Below, piece after piece: positions 33,984-42,649 of a DNA stretch of 64,000 nt. The stretch is taken from the NCBI GenBank assembly GCA_020831805.1, contig JAFIFX010000005.1:180917-244916 (forward strand), in the 5' to 3' direction. Below the pieces are notes generated by a model. It was given only the letters and a program-made list of their open reading frames with translations, was not told where the DNA came from and did not search any database. The translations under genes were made by a program, and so were the position numbers. Source of the stretch: Planctomycetota bacterium (lineage in GTDB: Bacteria > Planctomycetota > Phycisphaerae > Phycisphaerales > UBA1924). Numbering within the stretch: position 1 is the first letter of the stretch; each line of letters begins with the position of its first letter.

Positions 33984-35252
33984 ATGCCCACGCCCGCCAT
34001 CCTCTTCGACGACGCCAAGGGGCTGCTCAGCCCGCTCAACGACCTGCGGGCTTCCTACGAGATCCGCACCGGCGCCCTGACCACCGGCGAGCGGATGCTC
34101 AACGCCTTCGACCTGGACATCATCGGCGTGATGGTCCCCGGCCCGCTCGTCGAACTGATCGCGGACACGACCCCCGTCCCGGTGAACCGCCCGCCGGAGA
34201 TGGGCGACGACGCCGAGGTCCTGCTCATCAACGGACGCTGCCCTCTGCCACTGGATGCGATCGCCAACCTCGACCTCGGCGAGGTCGTTGTCGAGGCCCG
34301 CTCGCAGGACATGATCGCGCTGCGCCTCACGGGCAAGGCCGCCCGCCTGATGCTCGCCGGCGGCGACCCCGGCCTGCGCACCGTCGCCGTCGACGATACG
34401 GTGCTGATGGACCGGCCCTGGTCCTGGCGGACCTTCCGCGACCGCTGCCTCGCGTGGGATCTGGAGCACCTCGTCACCTCGATGACCACCGCCCACCCGC
34501 CGGAAGGCGTCACGCTGCTCGGCAAGCACCCGATCGCGATCCACCCCAGCGCCCGCGTGGCCCCCACCGCCGTGCTCAACGCCGAGGCCGGCCCGATCGT
34601 GATCGACGAGAACGCCGTGGTCCGCCCGCTGGCCGTCATCAACGGCCCGGCCTACATCGGCCCCGGTTCCACCTTGGTCGAGCACGCCCATATCAAGCCC
34701 AACACCGCCGTCGGCCCGGTCTGCAAAGTGGGCGGCGAGGTCGGCGGCACCGTCTTCCAGGGCTACGCCAACAAGGGCCACGCCGGGCACCTCGGCGATT
34801 CGTGGGTCGGCGAGTGGGTCAACCTCGGCGCGGACACCACCAACTCCAACCTGCTCAACACCTACACCGAGGTCACGGCCCGGCCCACGCCCGACGCCAA
34901 GATGGAAAAGACCGGCCATGTCTTCCTGGGCGCGACCATCGGCGACCACGCCAAGACCGCCATCGGGACCAGGATCATGACCGGGGCGATCATCGGCACC
35001 GGCGCGATGCACGCCGCGGCCGAGCCGGTGTCGGGCGCCGTCCCCGCCTACGCCTGGACCACCGACGCGGGCGTGAAGTCCTACCGCCTGGGCAAGTTCG
35101 TCGAGGTCGCGATGACCGTCATGCAACGCCGCGGCGTGGTCCAGACGCAGGCCTACAGCCGGCGGCTGACCATTCTGCACGAAACCGTCACGGGGCAGGC
35201 GGCGTTCGACTGGCCGGGGAAGGACACGAGCCATCTGAAGAACCCGCGATGA
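33984..35252 (+). CDS. GlmU-like sugar-nucleotidyltransferase with left-handed beta-helix
   Basis: A 422-residue protein of the alternative GlmU group found in Bacteroidota and Planctomycetota. The N-terminal 180 residues form a diverged nucleotidyltransferase-like domain (AILFDDAKGLLSPLNDLRAS...LLINGRCPLP) that lacks the usual LAAGxGTRM loop. From about 190 the hexapeptide left-handed beta-helix begins (HPSARVAPTAVLNAEAGPIV, NGPAYIGPGSTLVEHAHIKP, VNLGADTTNSNLLNTYTEV). It may make UDP-N-acetylglucosamine precursors for peptidoglycan, consistent with mreBCD upstream. Start: ATG 33984, 60 bp after mreD. The exact reaction is inferred. Confidence 0.82.
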   Translation: MPTPAILFDDAKGLLSPLNDLRASYEIRTGALTTGERMLNAFDLDIIGVMVPGPLVELIADTTPVPVNRPPEMGDDAEVLLINGRCPLPLDAIANLDLGEVVVEARSQDMIALRLTGKAARLMLAGGDPGLRTVAVDDTVLMDRPWSWRTFRDRCLAWDLEHLVTSMTTAHPPEGVTLLGKHPIAIHPSARVAPTAVLNAEAGPIVIDENAVVRPLAVINGPAYIGPGSTLVEHAHIKPNTAVGPVCKVGGEVGGTVFQGYANKGHAGHLGDSWVGEWVNLGADTTNSNLLNTYTEVTARPTPDAKMEKTGHVFLGATIGDHAKTAIGTRIMTGAIIGTGAMHAAAEPVSGAVPAYAWTTDAGVKSYRLGKFVEVAMTVMQRRGVVQTQAYSRRLTILHETVTGQAAFDWPGKDTSHLKNPR

Positions 35253-35278
35253 GACGTCCGGCCCGCCTCCCAGTCATT

Positions 35279-35629
35279 CTACTTTTTTGCAATACTGCGG
35301 TTGAACATGATCAGTCGCATGTCGCGGCGGATCCGTGAGAACGTCCGGAACGGCCATCGCTGGACGAAAAAGGTGAGCGGGCCCTCGGTTCGACCTTCCG
35401 AGTAGATGATGCGACCCTCTTCACGCAGAATGGCGCTCCGACGGCCGCCCATGCTCGGGCTTTCCCGCAGCCATGCCTCCGGAGTCAAGGACTCCAGACC
35501 CTCGAACGCGGCGAAGGCCGACAGGATCCGTTCCACCGCGGTCCGATCAGGGGCCGCAATGTGGAAGCAACCGTACCAGCCCTCTCCTTCGCGCTCGATT
35601 GCGTGCACTTTGACGCGGTAGATCTTCAC
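35279..35629 (-). CDS. Hypothetical protein
   Basis: A 116-residue protein starting at GTG 35629 (VKIYRVKVHAIEREGEGWYG), 9 nt after GAGGAG. It is a mixed alpha/beta soluble protein, with the helix RTAVERILSAFAAFEGLES, a basic segment (QRWPFRTFSRIRRDMRLIM) and no signal peptide. I do not recognise a family. It converges with the GlmU-like gene and diverges from the flavodoxin-fold oxidoreductase. Base composition is less GC-rich than its neighbours, in line with other small genes of this stretch. Confidence 0.6.
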   Translation of the reverse strand: MKIYRVKVHAIEREGEGWYGCFHIAAPDRTAVERILSAFAAFEGLESLTPEAWLRESPSMGGRRSAILREEGRIIYSEGRTEGPLTFFVQRWPFRTFSRIRRDMRLIMFNRSIAKK

Positions 35630-35723
35630 GACCGGCTCCTCAGACAACCGAGATCCGCACGGAGTATAGCGTTCTATCCTGCCCCGAAGACAACCGCGAG
35701 CAACGATCAGTAGGGGGCGATTC

Positions 35724-36302
35724 ATGCCATGCATCACCGTCATCCACGCCCACCCCGACACCGCCTTCTTCGGCCGCGCCCTCTCTGAGGCCTACGCCGA
35801 CGCCGCCCGCACCGCCGGGCATGAGGTCCGCGACCTCCGCCTGGCCGATCTCGCCTTCGACCCCATCCTCCACCATGGCTACCGCGAAATCCAGCCTCTC
35901 GAACCGGATCTGCTGCAGGCCCAGCAGGACATCAAGTGGGCCGAGCACTTGGTCTTCCAATACCCAACCTGGTGGGGTTCGGCGCCGGCGCTGTTCAAAG
36001 GATTCCTCGACCGCGCCTTCGTCCCCGGCTGGGCCTTTAAGTACCGCGACGGCGGCAGGTTCTGGGACAGACTCCTCTCCGGCCGTTCCGCCCGCCTCAT
36101 CGTCACCATGGACGCCCCCGGCTTCTACGACCGCCTGGCCTACCGCGCCTCCTCCCGCCGCGCCATGAGCCACACCGTCCTCCGCTTCTGCGGTGTCAAA
36201 CCGGTCCGCGTCACCACATTTGCCGGTATGAAAGCCTCCATCTCCGCCAGACGAGCTGCCTGGCTCGACCGCGTCCGCACCCTCGGCACCCACGCCCGCT
36301 GA
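35724..36302 (+). CDS. NAD(P)H dehydrogenase (quinone), flavodoxin-like fold
   Basis: A 192-residue FMN/FAD-dependent reductase of the Flavodoxin_2 family (MdaB/KefF/YwrO group). It opens with a beta strand and phosphate loop (ITVIHAHPDTAFFGRALS). It contains HLVFQYPTWWGSAPALFKGFLDRAF, the flavin/quinone-site signature, and continues with VTMDAPGFYDRLAY and the closing VKPVRVTTFAGM. Such enzymes reduce quinones or aromatic compounds by two electrons. The gene stands alone; a dispersed hairpin repeat lies 20 nt after its stop. Confidence 0.9.
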   Translation: MPCITVIHAHPDTAFFGRALSEAYADAARTAGHEVRDLRLADLAFDPILHHGYREIQPLEPDLLQAQQDIKWAEHLVFQYPTWWGSAPALFKGFLDRAFVPGWAFKYRDGGRFWDRLLSGRSARLIVTMDAPGFYDRLAYRASSRRAMSHTVLRFCGVKPVRVTTFAGMKASISARRAAWLDRVRTLGTHAR

Positions 36303-36321
36303 GCTTCTATCCTGCAAATTC

Positions 36322-36351
36322 GTGCTCTTGGAAGACAAAGAGCACGGCACC
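36322..36351 (+). repeat. Dispersed hairpin repeat, copy 2
   Basis: Arms GTGCTCTT and AAAGAGCAC give an 8-bp stem with an internal loop GGAAGACA, followed by GGCACC. It differs from copy 1 at two positions within the 24-nt hairpin. Confidence 0.8.
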
Positions 36352-36374
36352 CGCACTCGGACCCGTACTTGGAA

Positions 36375-36896
36375 TCAGTTCTTGTGCGGCTCATGACGCA
36401 TCCGGATCGCCTCGGACCACAGCGGCCGCTCCTTGTGCGGGATGTCGCTCTGCAGCGGATGGCCCGGGGCGTACGCGTTGCGATAGAGCTGCTCGCACAC
36501 CGACCGCTCGAACCCGTGTCCGCATTCCGGGCACACCCCTGTGTCACCGAGATCGACCAAGGCGTACCGGCACCACGGGCACAAGAAATAGTTGTGCTCG
36601 TTGCAAAGCTGCAGCGTCCGCCGGCGGATCCCGATCGGGATCAGCCAGCACGCTAGCCACACCGCGGCGGACCCGAGGATGAGGCCGTACCCGACGGCCG
36701 AGCTGTACGGGAACACAATGCAGCCGGCGAGAAACGAGTGGAACAAGAATCCGATGCATAAACCCCAGATCGCGCCGACCCTCATCCTGCCCAACCACGG
36801 CGACACCCCCCGGCGGGGATCAACCCGCCCCTTGACCAGATGATCCAGGAAGATTTCCTCGGCAGGGGCATCCGACAAGTCTGACTCCGTGTTCAA
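36375..36896 (-). CDS. Membrane protein with C-terminal zinc ribbon
   Basis: A protein of about 173 residues with two hydrophobic helices (VGAIWGLCIGFLFHSFLAGCIVF; GYGLILGSAAVWLACWLIPIGI) and a zinc ribbon, CPWCRY then CPECGHGFERSV. The ribbon resembles the CxxCGYxL...CPECG type often found in Planctomycetota membrane proteins. The start is uncertain: TTG 36896 is proposed because everything further upstream runs into the hairpin repeat at 36988, but no strong ribosome binding site supports it. The gene is flanked by two same-orientation copies of the repeat. Function unknown. Confidence 0.6.
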   Translation of the reverse strand: MNTESDLSDAPAEEIFLDHLVKGRVDPRRGVSPWLGRMRVGAIWGLCIGFLFHSFLAGCIVFPYSSAVGYGLILGSAAVWLACWLIPIGIRRRTLQLCNEHNYFLCPWCRYALVDLGDTGVCPECGHGFERSVCEQLYRNAYAPGHPLQSDIPHKERPLWSEAIRMRHEPHKN

Positions 36897-36987
36897 CAGG
36901 TTCTCAAGGCCCGCATCCCGATCCGAACCATCACGTGCCGGGCCCTTTGGTCGGCCCTCTCGCGTCGATCCAGAATAGCCCGGTGTC

Positions 36988-37017
36988 GTGCTCTTCGAAG
37001 ACGAGGAGCACGGCACC
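36988..37017 (+). repeat. Dispersed hairpin repeat, copy 3
   Basis: Arms GTGCTCTTCG and CGAGGAGCAC pair over 10 bp with one T-G wobble and loop AAGA, followed by GGCACC. It ends 54 bp before the polA start codon, so it may lie in the polA leader or promoter. Confidence 0.82.
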
Positions 37018-37071
37018 CCCGATCCAAGAGTACAGCACCGCTCAAATTGATGGGCCCCTACCCTTCCCACG

Positions 37072-39984
37072 ATGAAAACCCTCTACATCATCGACGGATA
37101 CGCCCAGTTCTTCCGGGCCTACCACGCCATCCGGTCGCGGATGTCCTCGCCCGTCACCGGCGAGCCGACCAACATGACCTTCGGCTTCGTGGGCATGCTC
37201 CTCAAGCTGCTCCGACGCGACGCCGAGCAGCTCAAGGGCGACGGCGATCCGACCTACCTGGCCGTGGCACTCGATGTCGGCGGCGACCGGGGCACCTTCC
37301 GCACCCAGCTTTATCCGGATTACAAGGCCACCCGCGACGCCCCGCCCGAGGACCTCGGCCCGCAGGTCGAGCGGGCTTTGAAGATCCTTGAGGTCCTCGG
37401 CGTGCCGGTCATCGGGGCCGAGGGCTTCGAGGCCGACGATGTCATCGCCACCATCGCCAGCGCGTACTCGGCCAGGCACCCCGACATCCGCGTGCGCATC
37501 ATCAGCAAGGACAAGGACCTCAAGCAGCTCCTCGGCGAGGGCTCGCCCCACACCGAGATGTACGACATCCACACCGACATCCTCATCACCGAGCGGACCC
37601 TCCGCGATGAGCTGGGCATCACCCCGGCCCAGGTCGTTGACATGCTTGCGCTCATGGGCGATACCGTGGACAATGTGCCCGGCGTGGTGGGGATCGGGCC
37701 GAAGACCGCCGCTCAACTCATCGCCGAGCACGGCACGCTCGACGCCGTGGTCCAGGCCGCCGAGGAAGGCCGGATCAAGGGCAAGCGCGGCGAGAACATC
37801 CTCGCCGCACGGGAGCACCTGCCGCTCTCGAAACAGCTCGTCAGCCTGCGGCACGATGTGCCCATCGACCTGGATCTCGAGGCCGCCCGGACCGACACCC
37901 TCCGGATCGCCGAGCTCATGCCGGTGCTGCGTGAACTGGGATTCAACCGCTACCAGGACGAGCTCAAAGCCATGCTCGGCCAGGCCACACCCGAGCCGGG
38001 CGGGAGCGCGACGAAACCGGCTCGCGGGTCCGGCGACGCCGGCTTCGGGACGCTCTTCGAGCAGCAGGCCGAGCAGGCCGTCCGCGCCGCCGATGGCGAC
38101 TACCACACCATCACCACGAAGAAGGACCTTGACGCGCTGGTCGCACGGATGAGGACCGCCCCGGTCGTCGCCGTCGACACCGAGACCACCCACCTCCGCC
38201 CCATGCTGGCCCAGCTCGCGGGGGTCTGCATCAGCGTCCAATCCGGCGAGGGGTTCTACATCCCGGTGCGCTCGCCCGATCCGTCGTCCCACCTCGACGA
38301 GGCGACCGTCATCGCCGCCCTGCGCCCGGCGCTCGAAGACCCCGGCGTCCCCAAGGTCGGCCACAACCTCAAGTTCGACCTCAATGTCCTCCGCAACGCC
38401 GGCGTCCGCCTGGCGGGCGACCTGCCCAGCGCCGAGCACCCCCTCGCCGGCGACACCATGATCGCCAGCTATGTGCTCGACCCGTCGCGCTCGTCCCACT
38501 CGATGGACGCGCTGGCCATGGCCCTGCTGGACCGCACCAACATCTCCATCAAGGACCTGATCGGCAGCGGCAAGCACCAGAAGCGTTTCGACGAGGTCCC
38601 CCTCGCCCAGGCCGGCCCCTATTCGGCCGAGGACGCCGATGTCACCCTCCAGCTCGACCACGCGCTGGCCAAACAGCTCGCCGCCGAGCCCACCCTCGAA
38701 ACGCTCTACCGCACCGTCGAGATGCCCCTCGTCCCGGTCCTGGCCGAACTCGAGTACAACGGCGTGCTCGTGGACCCGGACGAACTCGACCGCCAGCGCG
38801 AGCGCTTGCAGACCCGCATCGATGACCTCGCCAAGCAGATCGACGCCGCCGCCCTCGACGCCATCGACCGCACCTTCGACCACAACAGCCCCAAGCAGCT
38901 CGGCGAGGCCCTGTTCAACAAGCCCGACCACCCCGACAAGCCCGGCCTGGGCCTCAAGCCGATCAAAAAAACCAAGACCGGCTTCTCCACCGACGCCGAG
39001 GTGCTCGAAAAACTCGCCCTCGACGACACCCTCGACCCCCCCACCCCCATCCCCAGCCTGATCCTCGAGTACCGCCAGCTCACCAAGCTCGTCAACACCT
39101 ACCTGGCCGCCCTCAAGGACGAGATCCATCCCGTCACGAAGCGCATCCACGCCAGCTTCAACCAGACCGTGGCCATCACCGGCCGCCTGAGTTCGTCCGA
39201 CCCCAACCTGCAGAACATCCCCATCCGCACCGACATCGGGCGCGACATCCGCAAGGCCTTCGTCGCCCCGCCCGGGCGCGTGCTGATCACCGCCGACTAC
39301 TCGCAGATCGAGCTCCGCGTGCTCGCGCACCTGTCACAGGACCCCGCCCTGATCGCTGCGTTCCTCGCCGGCGAGGACATCCACACCGCGGTGGCCGCGC
39401 AGATCCACGCCGTCCCCCTCGAACAGGTGACGCGCGAGCAGCGTTCCGGCGCGAAGATGGTCAACTTCGGGATCGTCTACGGCGTGACGCCCTACGGCCT
39501 GGCCCGGCGTCTGGGCGTTTCCAACACCGAAGCCGCCGCGATCATCGACGGCTACAAGGCCCGTTTCGCGGGCATCACGACCTTCCTGGCCGAGTGCGTC
39601 GAGCAGGCCATCCGCCACGGCTTCGTCGCCACCATGCTCGGGCGTCGCCGCCCCATCCCAGAGATCGAGTCGAGCAACCCCCAGCGCCGCGCCCTGGCCG
39701 AGCGCACCGCGATCAACACCGTCGTCCAGGGTTCGGCGGCGGACCTGATCAAGCTGGCCATGATCGACCTGCACGCCCGGATCGGGGCCGCGGCCGGCGC
39801 CGACCCGTTGGCCGGCACGAAAATGATCCTCCAGATCCACGACGAGCTGGTCTTCGAGACCCCCCAGGATCGGGCCGTCGCCGCCATGCCGGTCATCGTC
39901 GAGCGCATGGAGGCCGCGATGGACCTGTCCGTGCCCCTCAGGGTCGACGCCCACGCGGGGGCGAGCTGGTTCGAGGGCAAGTGA
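37072..39984 (+). CDS. polA: DNA polymerase I
   Basis: A full-length 970-residue family A polymerase for Okazaki fragment processing and repair. The 5' nuclease domain (1-300) has LYIIDGYAQFFRAY, FEADDVIAT and GDTVDNVPGVVGIG. The 3'-5' exonuclease appears intact: VDTET (about 369), KFDLN and YSAEDAD. The polymerase has motif A DYSQIELRVLAH (D742), motif B RSGAKMVNFGIVYG, GSAADLIK and motif C QIHDELVFE near 922-930. The Phe in the motif B helix is the residue that disfavours dideoxynucleotides in E. coli Pol I. It converges with the DUF3309 gene. Confidence 0.98.
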   Translation: MKTLYIIDGYAQFFRAYHAIRSRMSSPVTGEPTNMTFGFVGMLLKLLRRDAEQLKGDGDPTYLAVALDVGGDRGTFRTQLYPDYKATRDAPPEDLGPQVERALKILEVLGVPVIGAEGFEADDVIATIASAYSARHPDIRVRIISKDKDLKQLLGEGSPHTEMYDIHTDILITERTLRDELGITPAQVVDMLALMGDTVDNVPGVVGIGPKTAAQLIAEHGTLDAVVQAAEEGRIKGKRGENILAAREHLPLSKQLVSLRHDVPIDLDLEAARTDTLRIAELMPVLRELGFNRYQDELKAMLGQATPEPGGSATKPARGSGDAGFGTLFEQQAEQAVRAADGDYHTITTKKDLDALVARMRTAPVVAVDTETTHLRPMLAQLAGVCISVQSGEGFYIPVRSPDPSSHLDEATVIAALRPALEDPGVPKVGHNLKFDLNVLRNAGVRLAGDLPSAEHPLAGDTMIASYVLDPSRSSHSMDALAMALLDRTNISIKDLIGSGKHQKRFDEVPLAQAGPYSAEDADVTLQLDHALAKQLAAEPTLETLYRTVEMPLVPVLAELEYNGVLVDPDELDRQRERLQTRIDDLAKQIDAAALDAIDRTFDHNSPKQLGEALFNKPDHPDKPGLGLKPIKKTKTGFSTDAEVLEKLALDDTLDPPTPIPSLILEYRQLTKLVNTYLAALKDEIHPVTKRIHASFNQTVAITGRLSSSDPNLQNIPIRTDIGRDIRKAFVAPPGRVLITADYSQIELRVLAHLSQDPALIAAFLAGEDIHTAVAAQIHAVPLEQVTREQRSGAKMVNFGIVYGVTPYGLARRLGVSNTEAAAIIDGYKARFAGITTFLAECVEQAIRHGFVATMLGRRRPIPEIESSNPQRRALAERTAINTVVQGSAADLIKLAMIDLHARIGAAAGADPLAGTKMILQIHDELVFETPQDRAVAAMPVIVERMEAAMDLSVPLRVDAHAGASWFEGK

Positions 39985-40008
39985 CGCTCGGGGGCAAGCG
40001 CCGTGCGA

Positions 40009-40176
40009 TCAACCGAAGCCCCGCGGCAGGTAGCCCAGCAGCAGCAGCACGAGCAGGATCACGAGGATCAGCCCGAGCAGCCCGCTCGGAAAGTAGCCCC
40101 AGCTCTTGCTGTATCTCCAGGTGGGCAATACGGCCAGCACGAGCAACAGGACGATGATAAACAGGATGAGTCCCAT
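40009..40176 (-). CDS. DUF3309-like small membrane protein
   Basis: A 55-residue hydrophobic protein with a strong AAGGAGG site before its ATG at 40176. It begins MGLILFIIVLLLVLAVLP, then WRYSKSWGYFPSGLLG, then a second helix ILVILLVLLLLGYLP. This two-helix hairpin with a Trp/Tyr/Ser-rich loop is the DUF3309 pattern. The family is small, often located among stress genes, and of unknown function. It is followed by polA in convergent orientation. Confidence 0.82.
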   Translation of the reverse strand: MGLILFIIVLLLVLAVLPTWRYSKSWGYFPSGLLGLILVILLVLLLLGYLPRGFG

Positions 40177-40213
40177 GAGGGCCTCCTTTGCTCGCCGCGT
40201 GTATTCGCGGCGT

Positions 40214-40444
40214 TTATTTGTGTCGTTTGTTCACGGCGTCTTTATCCAGTGAACCATTCGGTCGTACATGAACAACGGGCGGATCTTCCGCGGCGTCGGC
40301 GGAGGGATCCTGTTCTTCCAGCGGCCCCGGATCGCGCGCATCCAGGATGTCACGGATCAGGCGGGCATCCGCAGCGGGCCGTGTGCCGCGAAGCAGCTCG
40401 TCGTACCGCGACAGATCAGACCCGGTTCTCTTGCGATTTGTCAT
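40214..40444 (-). CDS. Small hypothetical charged protein
   Basis: A possible 76-residue soluble protein starting at ATG 40444 (MTNRKRTGSDLSRYDELLRG), with a G-rich stretch GGGGGTGG upstream as a weak ribosome binding site. The central part is acidic (RDILDARDPGPLEEQDPSADAAED) and the end is basic (NKRHK). No family recognised. It lies 37 bp upstream of the DUF3309 gene on the same strand, so the two may be co-transcribed. Confidence 0.45.
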   Translation of the reverse strand: MTNRKRTGSDLSRYDELLRGTRPAADARLIRDILDARDPGPLEEQDPSADAAEDPPVVHVRPNGSLDKDAVNKRHK

Positions 40445-40727
40445 AGTCCACCCCCTTCTCGGAGCTTCGGAACAAGTCCGCCGTTCGGCAAGGAACGCCT
40501 TCTGCCCGCGCCTACGCACCCATTCGGATGCAGGGCTCAGCGAGGAACGCCTTTCTTGGAGAAGCAATACGGCCACGATGGCATCATCGCAGAACGGAAC
40601 AGGGAGGCCATCGGGTTATACCCTGACAGATTGATTTCCGGTCACTTGATGAGCTTTCGAACGCCGCGGGCGCCGTATAGACTGATGTGATTCTTGGATC
40701 GAGTGCCCGAAAGGGGGGAGAAGTCGG

Positions 40728-41807
40728 ATGCAGATGTTCCCAAGGAGGCAAGCCTCTCACCAAACCGACCTTCAATCGCACTTGGAGGCGGCCATCGGCC
40801 TGCTCGATCAGCCCGCCGCGCTCGTGGCGGGCAGAGACGAGATCCTCGCGTGCAATCCCGCCTGGCAGCGTGTCGTCCACGGTACACCCGCAGCGCGGGG
40901 AACGCACGAGCCCGAGCACGATCTGCACATGCCTGCAGGTGTCGAGAGTCTGCTCGCCACGATGTGGGAGCGCGCGGCGTCTGACGGCGGGATCTCATTG
41001 CCGAGCGACCCGACGAACCAGGATTCCGAGCAGGGTTATCTCGTGAGCTGGAACGAGTTTCATACCGAATCGGAAGGCCGCCAGCTCTCCGTCGTGCTCC
41101 TGCACAAAGCCGAGTTGCCCGCCCCAGGACCGAACTCCCACACCGATAACCGCGATGCCGCGATCAGTCATCTGCTGGTCCGCCAGACGCTCATCGAAGA
41201 GGCCGAGCGCCGGCGCCTCGGACAGTTTCTCCACGATGTCGTCTCCCAGGATCTCATGCAGATCCGCTCGATCCTCAGCGGGGAGGGACCCGCACCAACC
41301 GGATCATCGGAGTGCATGGACATGATCGATCGGGTGATCAAGAACATCCGCACACTTACCTTCGACCTGAGCCCCCCCGTGCTCCAGGACCTCGGTCTTC
41401 GCGCGGCCCTGCACTGGCTCGGCGATCACCTGACCGCCCGCTTTGGCACGAGCATCATGTTCGTGGAAGACGGGGTCGAACCCCGGCTCACAGAGAAGGG
41501 AAAGACGATCGTCTACCGGGCGATCCGCGAGCTGACAGTCAACGCCTGCAAGCACGCGGCCGGGTCCGAGATCATGATCTCGTGCACCACGAGCCCGCGC
41601 GGCAACCGCCTGACCGTCCGCGACACCGGCCCGGGATTCGATCCGGCCGGGCAGCAGCTTGACAAGGACGGCACGCCCTGCTTCGGGCTGGCCAGCGTCC
41701 AGCAGCAGATCGCGAGCATCGGCGGCATCTTCGAGATCGTAAGCTCTCAGGACGAGGGCACAAGGGCGACGATCATCATCCCGGCTGGCCGGGGGGAAGA
41801 GAGCTGA
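40728..41807 (+). CDS. NarL-class sensor histidine kinase
   Basis: A 359-residue soluble kinase. The first 140 residues look like a PAS domain (AAIGLLDQPAALVAGRDEIL...NPAWQRVV). HisKA_3 follows with phosphoacceptor H169 (EEAERRRLGQFLHDVVSQDL). The ATPase domain has RAIRELTVNACKHA, VRDTGPGFDP and GLASVQQQIASIGG. There are no membrane helices, so the signal is internal. The response regulator starts 5 nt after the stop, making a two-gene operon. The surrounding small genes suggest control of an adaptive or stress response, which is inference. Confidence 0.92.
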   Translation: MQMFPRRQASHQTDLQSHLEAAIGLLDQPAALVAGRDEILACNPAWQRVVHGTPAARGTHEPEHDLHMPAGVESLLATMWERAASDGGISLPSDPTNQDSEQGYLVSWNEFHTESEGRQLSVVLLHKAELPAPGPNSHTDNRDAAISHLLVRQTLIEEAERRRLGQFLHDVVSQDLMQIRSILSGEGPAPTGSSECMDMIDRVIKNIRTLTFDLSPPVLQDLGLRAALHWLGDHLTARFGTSIMFVEDGVEPRLTEKGKTIVYRAIRELTVNACKHAAGSEIMISCTTSPRGNRLTVRDTGPGFDPAGQQLDKDGTPCFGLASVQQQIASIGGIFEIVSSQDEGTRATIIIPAGRGEES

Positions 41808-41812
41808 CCCGA

Positions 41813-42481
41813 ATGGTCATCCCAATCAAAGTCGTGCTCGTCGATGACCATACCCTGATGCGGGGGGGCGTCCGCTCGATCCTGTCGCGGGCCGAGCACA
41901 TCACGGTCATTGGCGAGGCCGAGGACGGGCGCGAGGCGGTCGCGCTCGCCTCGAAGCTTGCGCCCGACATGATACTCATCGACATCGCCATGCCCGGCCT
42001 CAACGGTGTCGAAGCGACCAGGAAAATCCACGCCGTCGATCCCAAGATCGCGGTGATCGCCCTGTCCATGCACTCCGACGAGCGGTATGTGACGGGAATC
42101 CTCGACGCCGGCGGGCGCGGCTACCTGCTCAAGACCTGCAGCGCCGAAGAACTCATCCGGGCCATGGACGCCGTGATGCGGGGCGGCATCTATGTCACGG
42201 CCGACCTGACCCATGTGCTCATCGCCAGGATGAACGCCGAGCGTCAAGGGGCCGAGCACAGCGGCACGCCGCACCTGGACAGCCTCACGCCACGGGAGCG
42301 CGAGGTCCTCCAGCTCATCGCCGAGGGCCTGACCAGCAAGGAGATCAGCGCCCGCCTCGGGACCGCCCTGAAAACCATCGAGACGCACCGGACCAACATT
42401 ATCCGAAAACTCGACCTGCACTCGATCGCCGAACTGACCAAGTACGCCATCCGTGAGGGGTTGACCGGGCTGTCCCACTGA
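41813..42481 (+). CDS. NarL/FixJ-type response regulator
   Basis: A 222-residue regulator with a receiver domain: acidic pair DD (11-12), phosphorylated D57 (MILIDIAMPGLNG), a Ser switch in ALSMHSD, and the conserved Lys in GGRGYLLKTCS. A LuxR-type helix-turn-helix follows at about 158-215 (LTPREREVLQLIAEGLTSKE...GTALKTIETHRTNI). It is the partner of the kinase immediately upstream. Direct targets cannot be read, but the small genes and the PRC-barrel gene downstream are candidates. Confidence 0.95.
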   Translation: MVIPIKVVLVDDHTLMRGGVRSILSRAEHITVIGEAEDGREAVALASKLAPDMILIDIAMPGLNGVEATRKIHAVDPKIAVIALSMHSDERYVTGILDAGGRGYLLKTCSAEELIRAMDAVMRGGIYVTADLTHVLIARMNAERQGAEHSGTPHLDSLTPREREVLQLIAEGLTSKEISARLGTALKTIETHRTNIIRKLDLHSIAELTKYAIREGLTGLSH

Positions 42482-42486
42482 GGCTT

Positions 42487-42513
42487 CCCGAGCCCGCCAC
42501 ACGGCTCGTCGGG
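42487..42513 (+). terminator. Weak hairpin after the two-component operon
   Basis: CCCGAGCC pairs with GGCTCGTCGGG with one bulged T; loop of 8 nt, only two T residues follow. It begins 5 nt after the regulator stop. Confidence 0.3.
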
Positions 42514-42649
42514 TTGCTGGTCAGCAGGCCCTCAGTGCATCCCCCGATTCCCATAACGATGTCGGCGGACCATACTCCATCCGTGAACCCTGGAGCCCCC
42601 CAAGTCGTCCCGAGGGAGCCCGATTCAGTTCACGGAAAGTTTGGTCCTC

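Noticed and set aside
35640..36356. Open frames whose N-termini read PCSxSSKST
   Set aside because: These residues come from translating the dispersed hairpin repeat and recur only because the repeat does.
40646..40680. Possible sigma-70 promoter before the NarL-type kinase (TTGATG, TATAG)
   Set aside because: The boxes are 24 bp apart, too far for a normal promoter.
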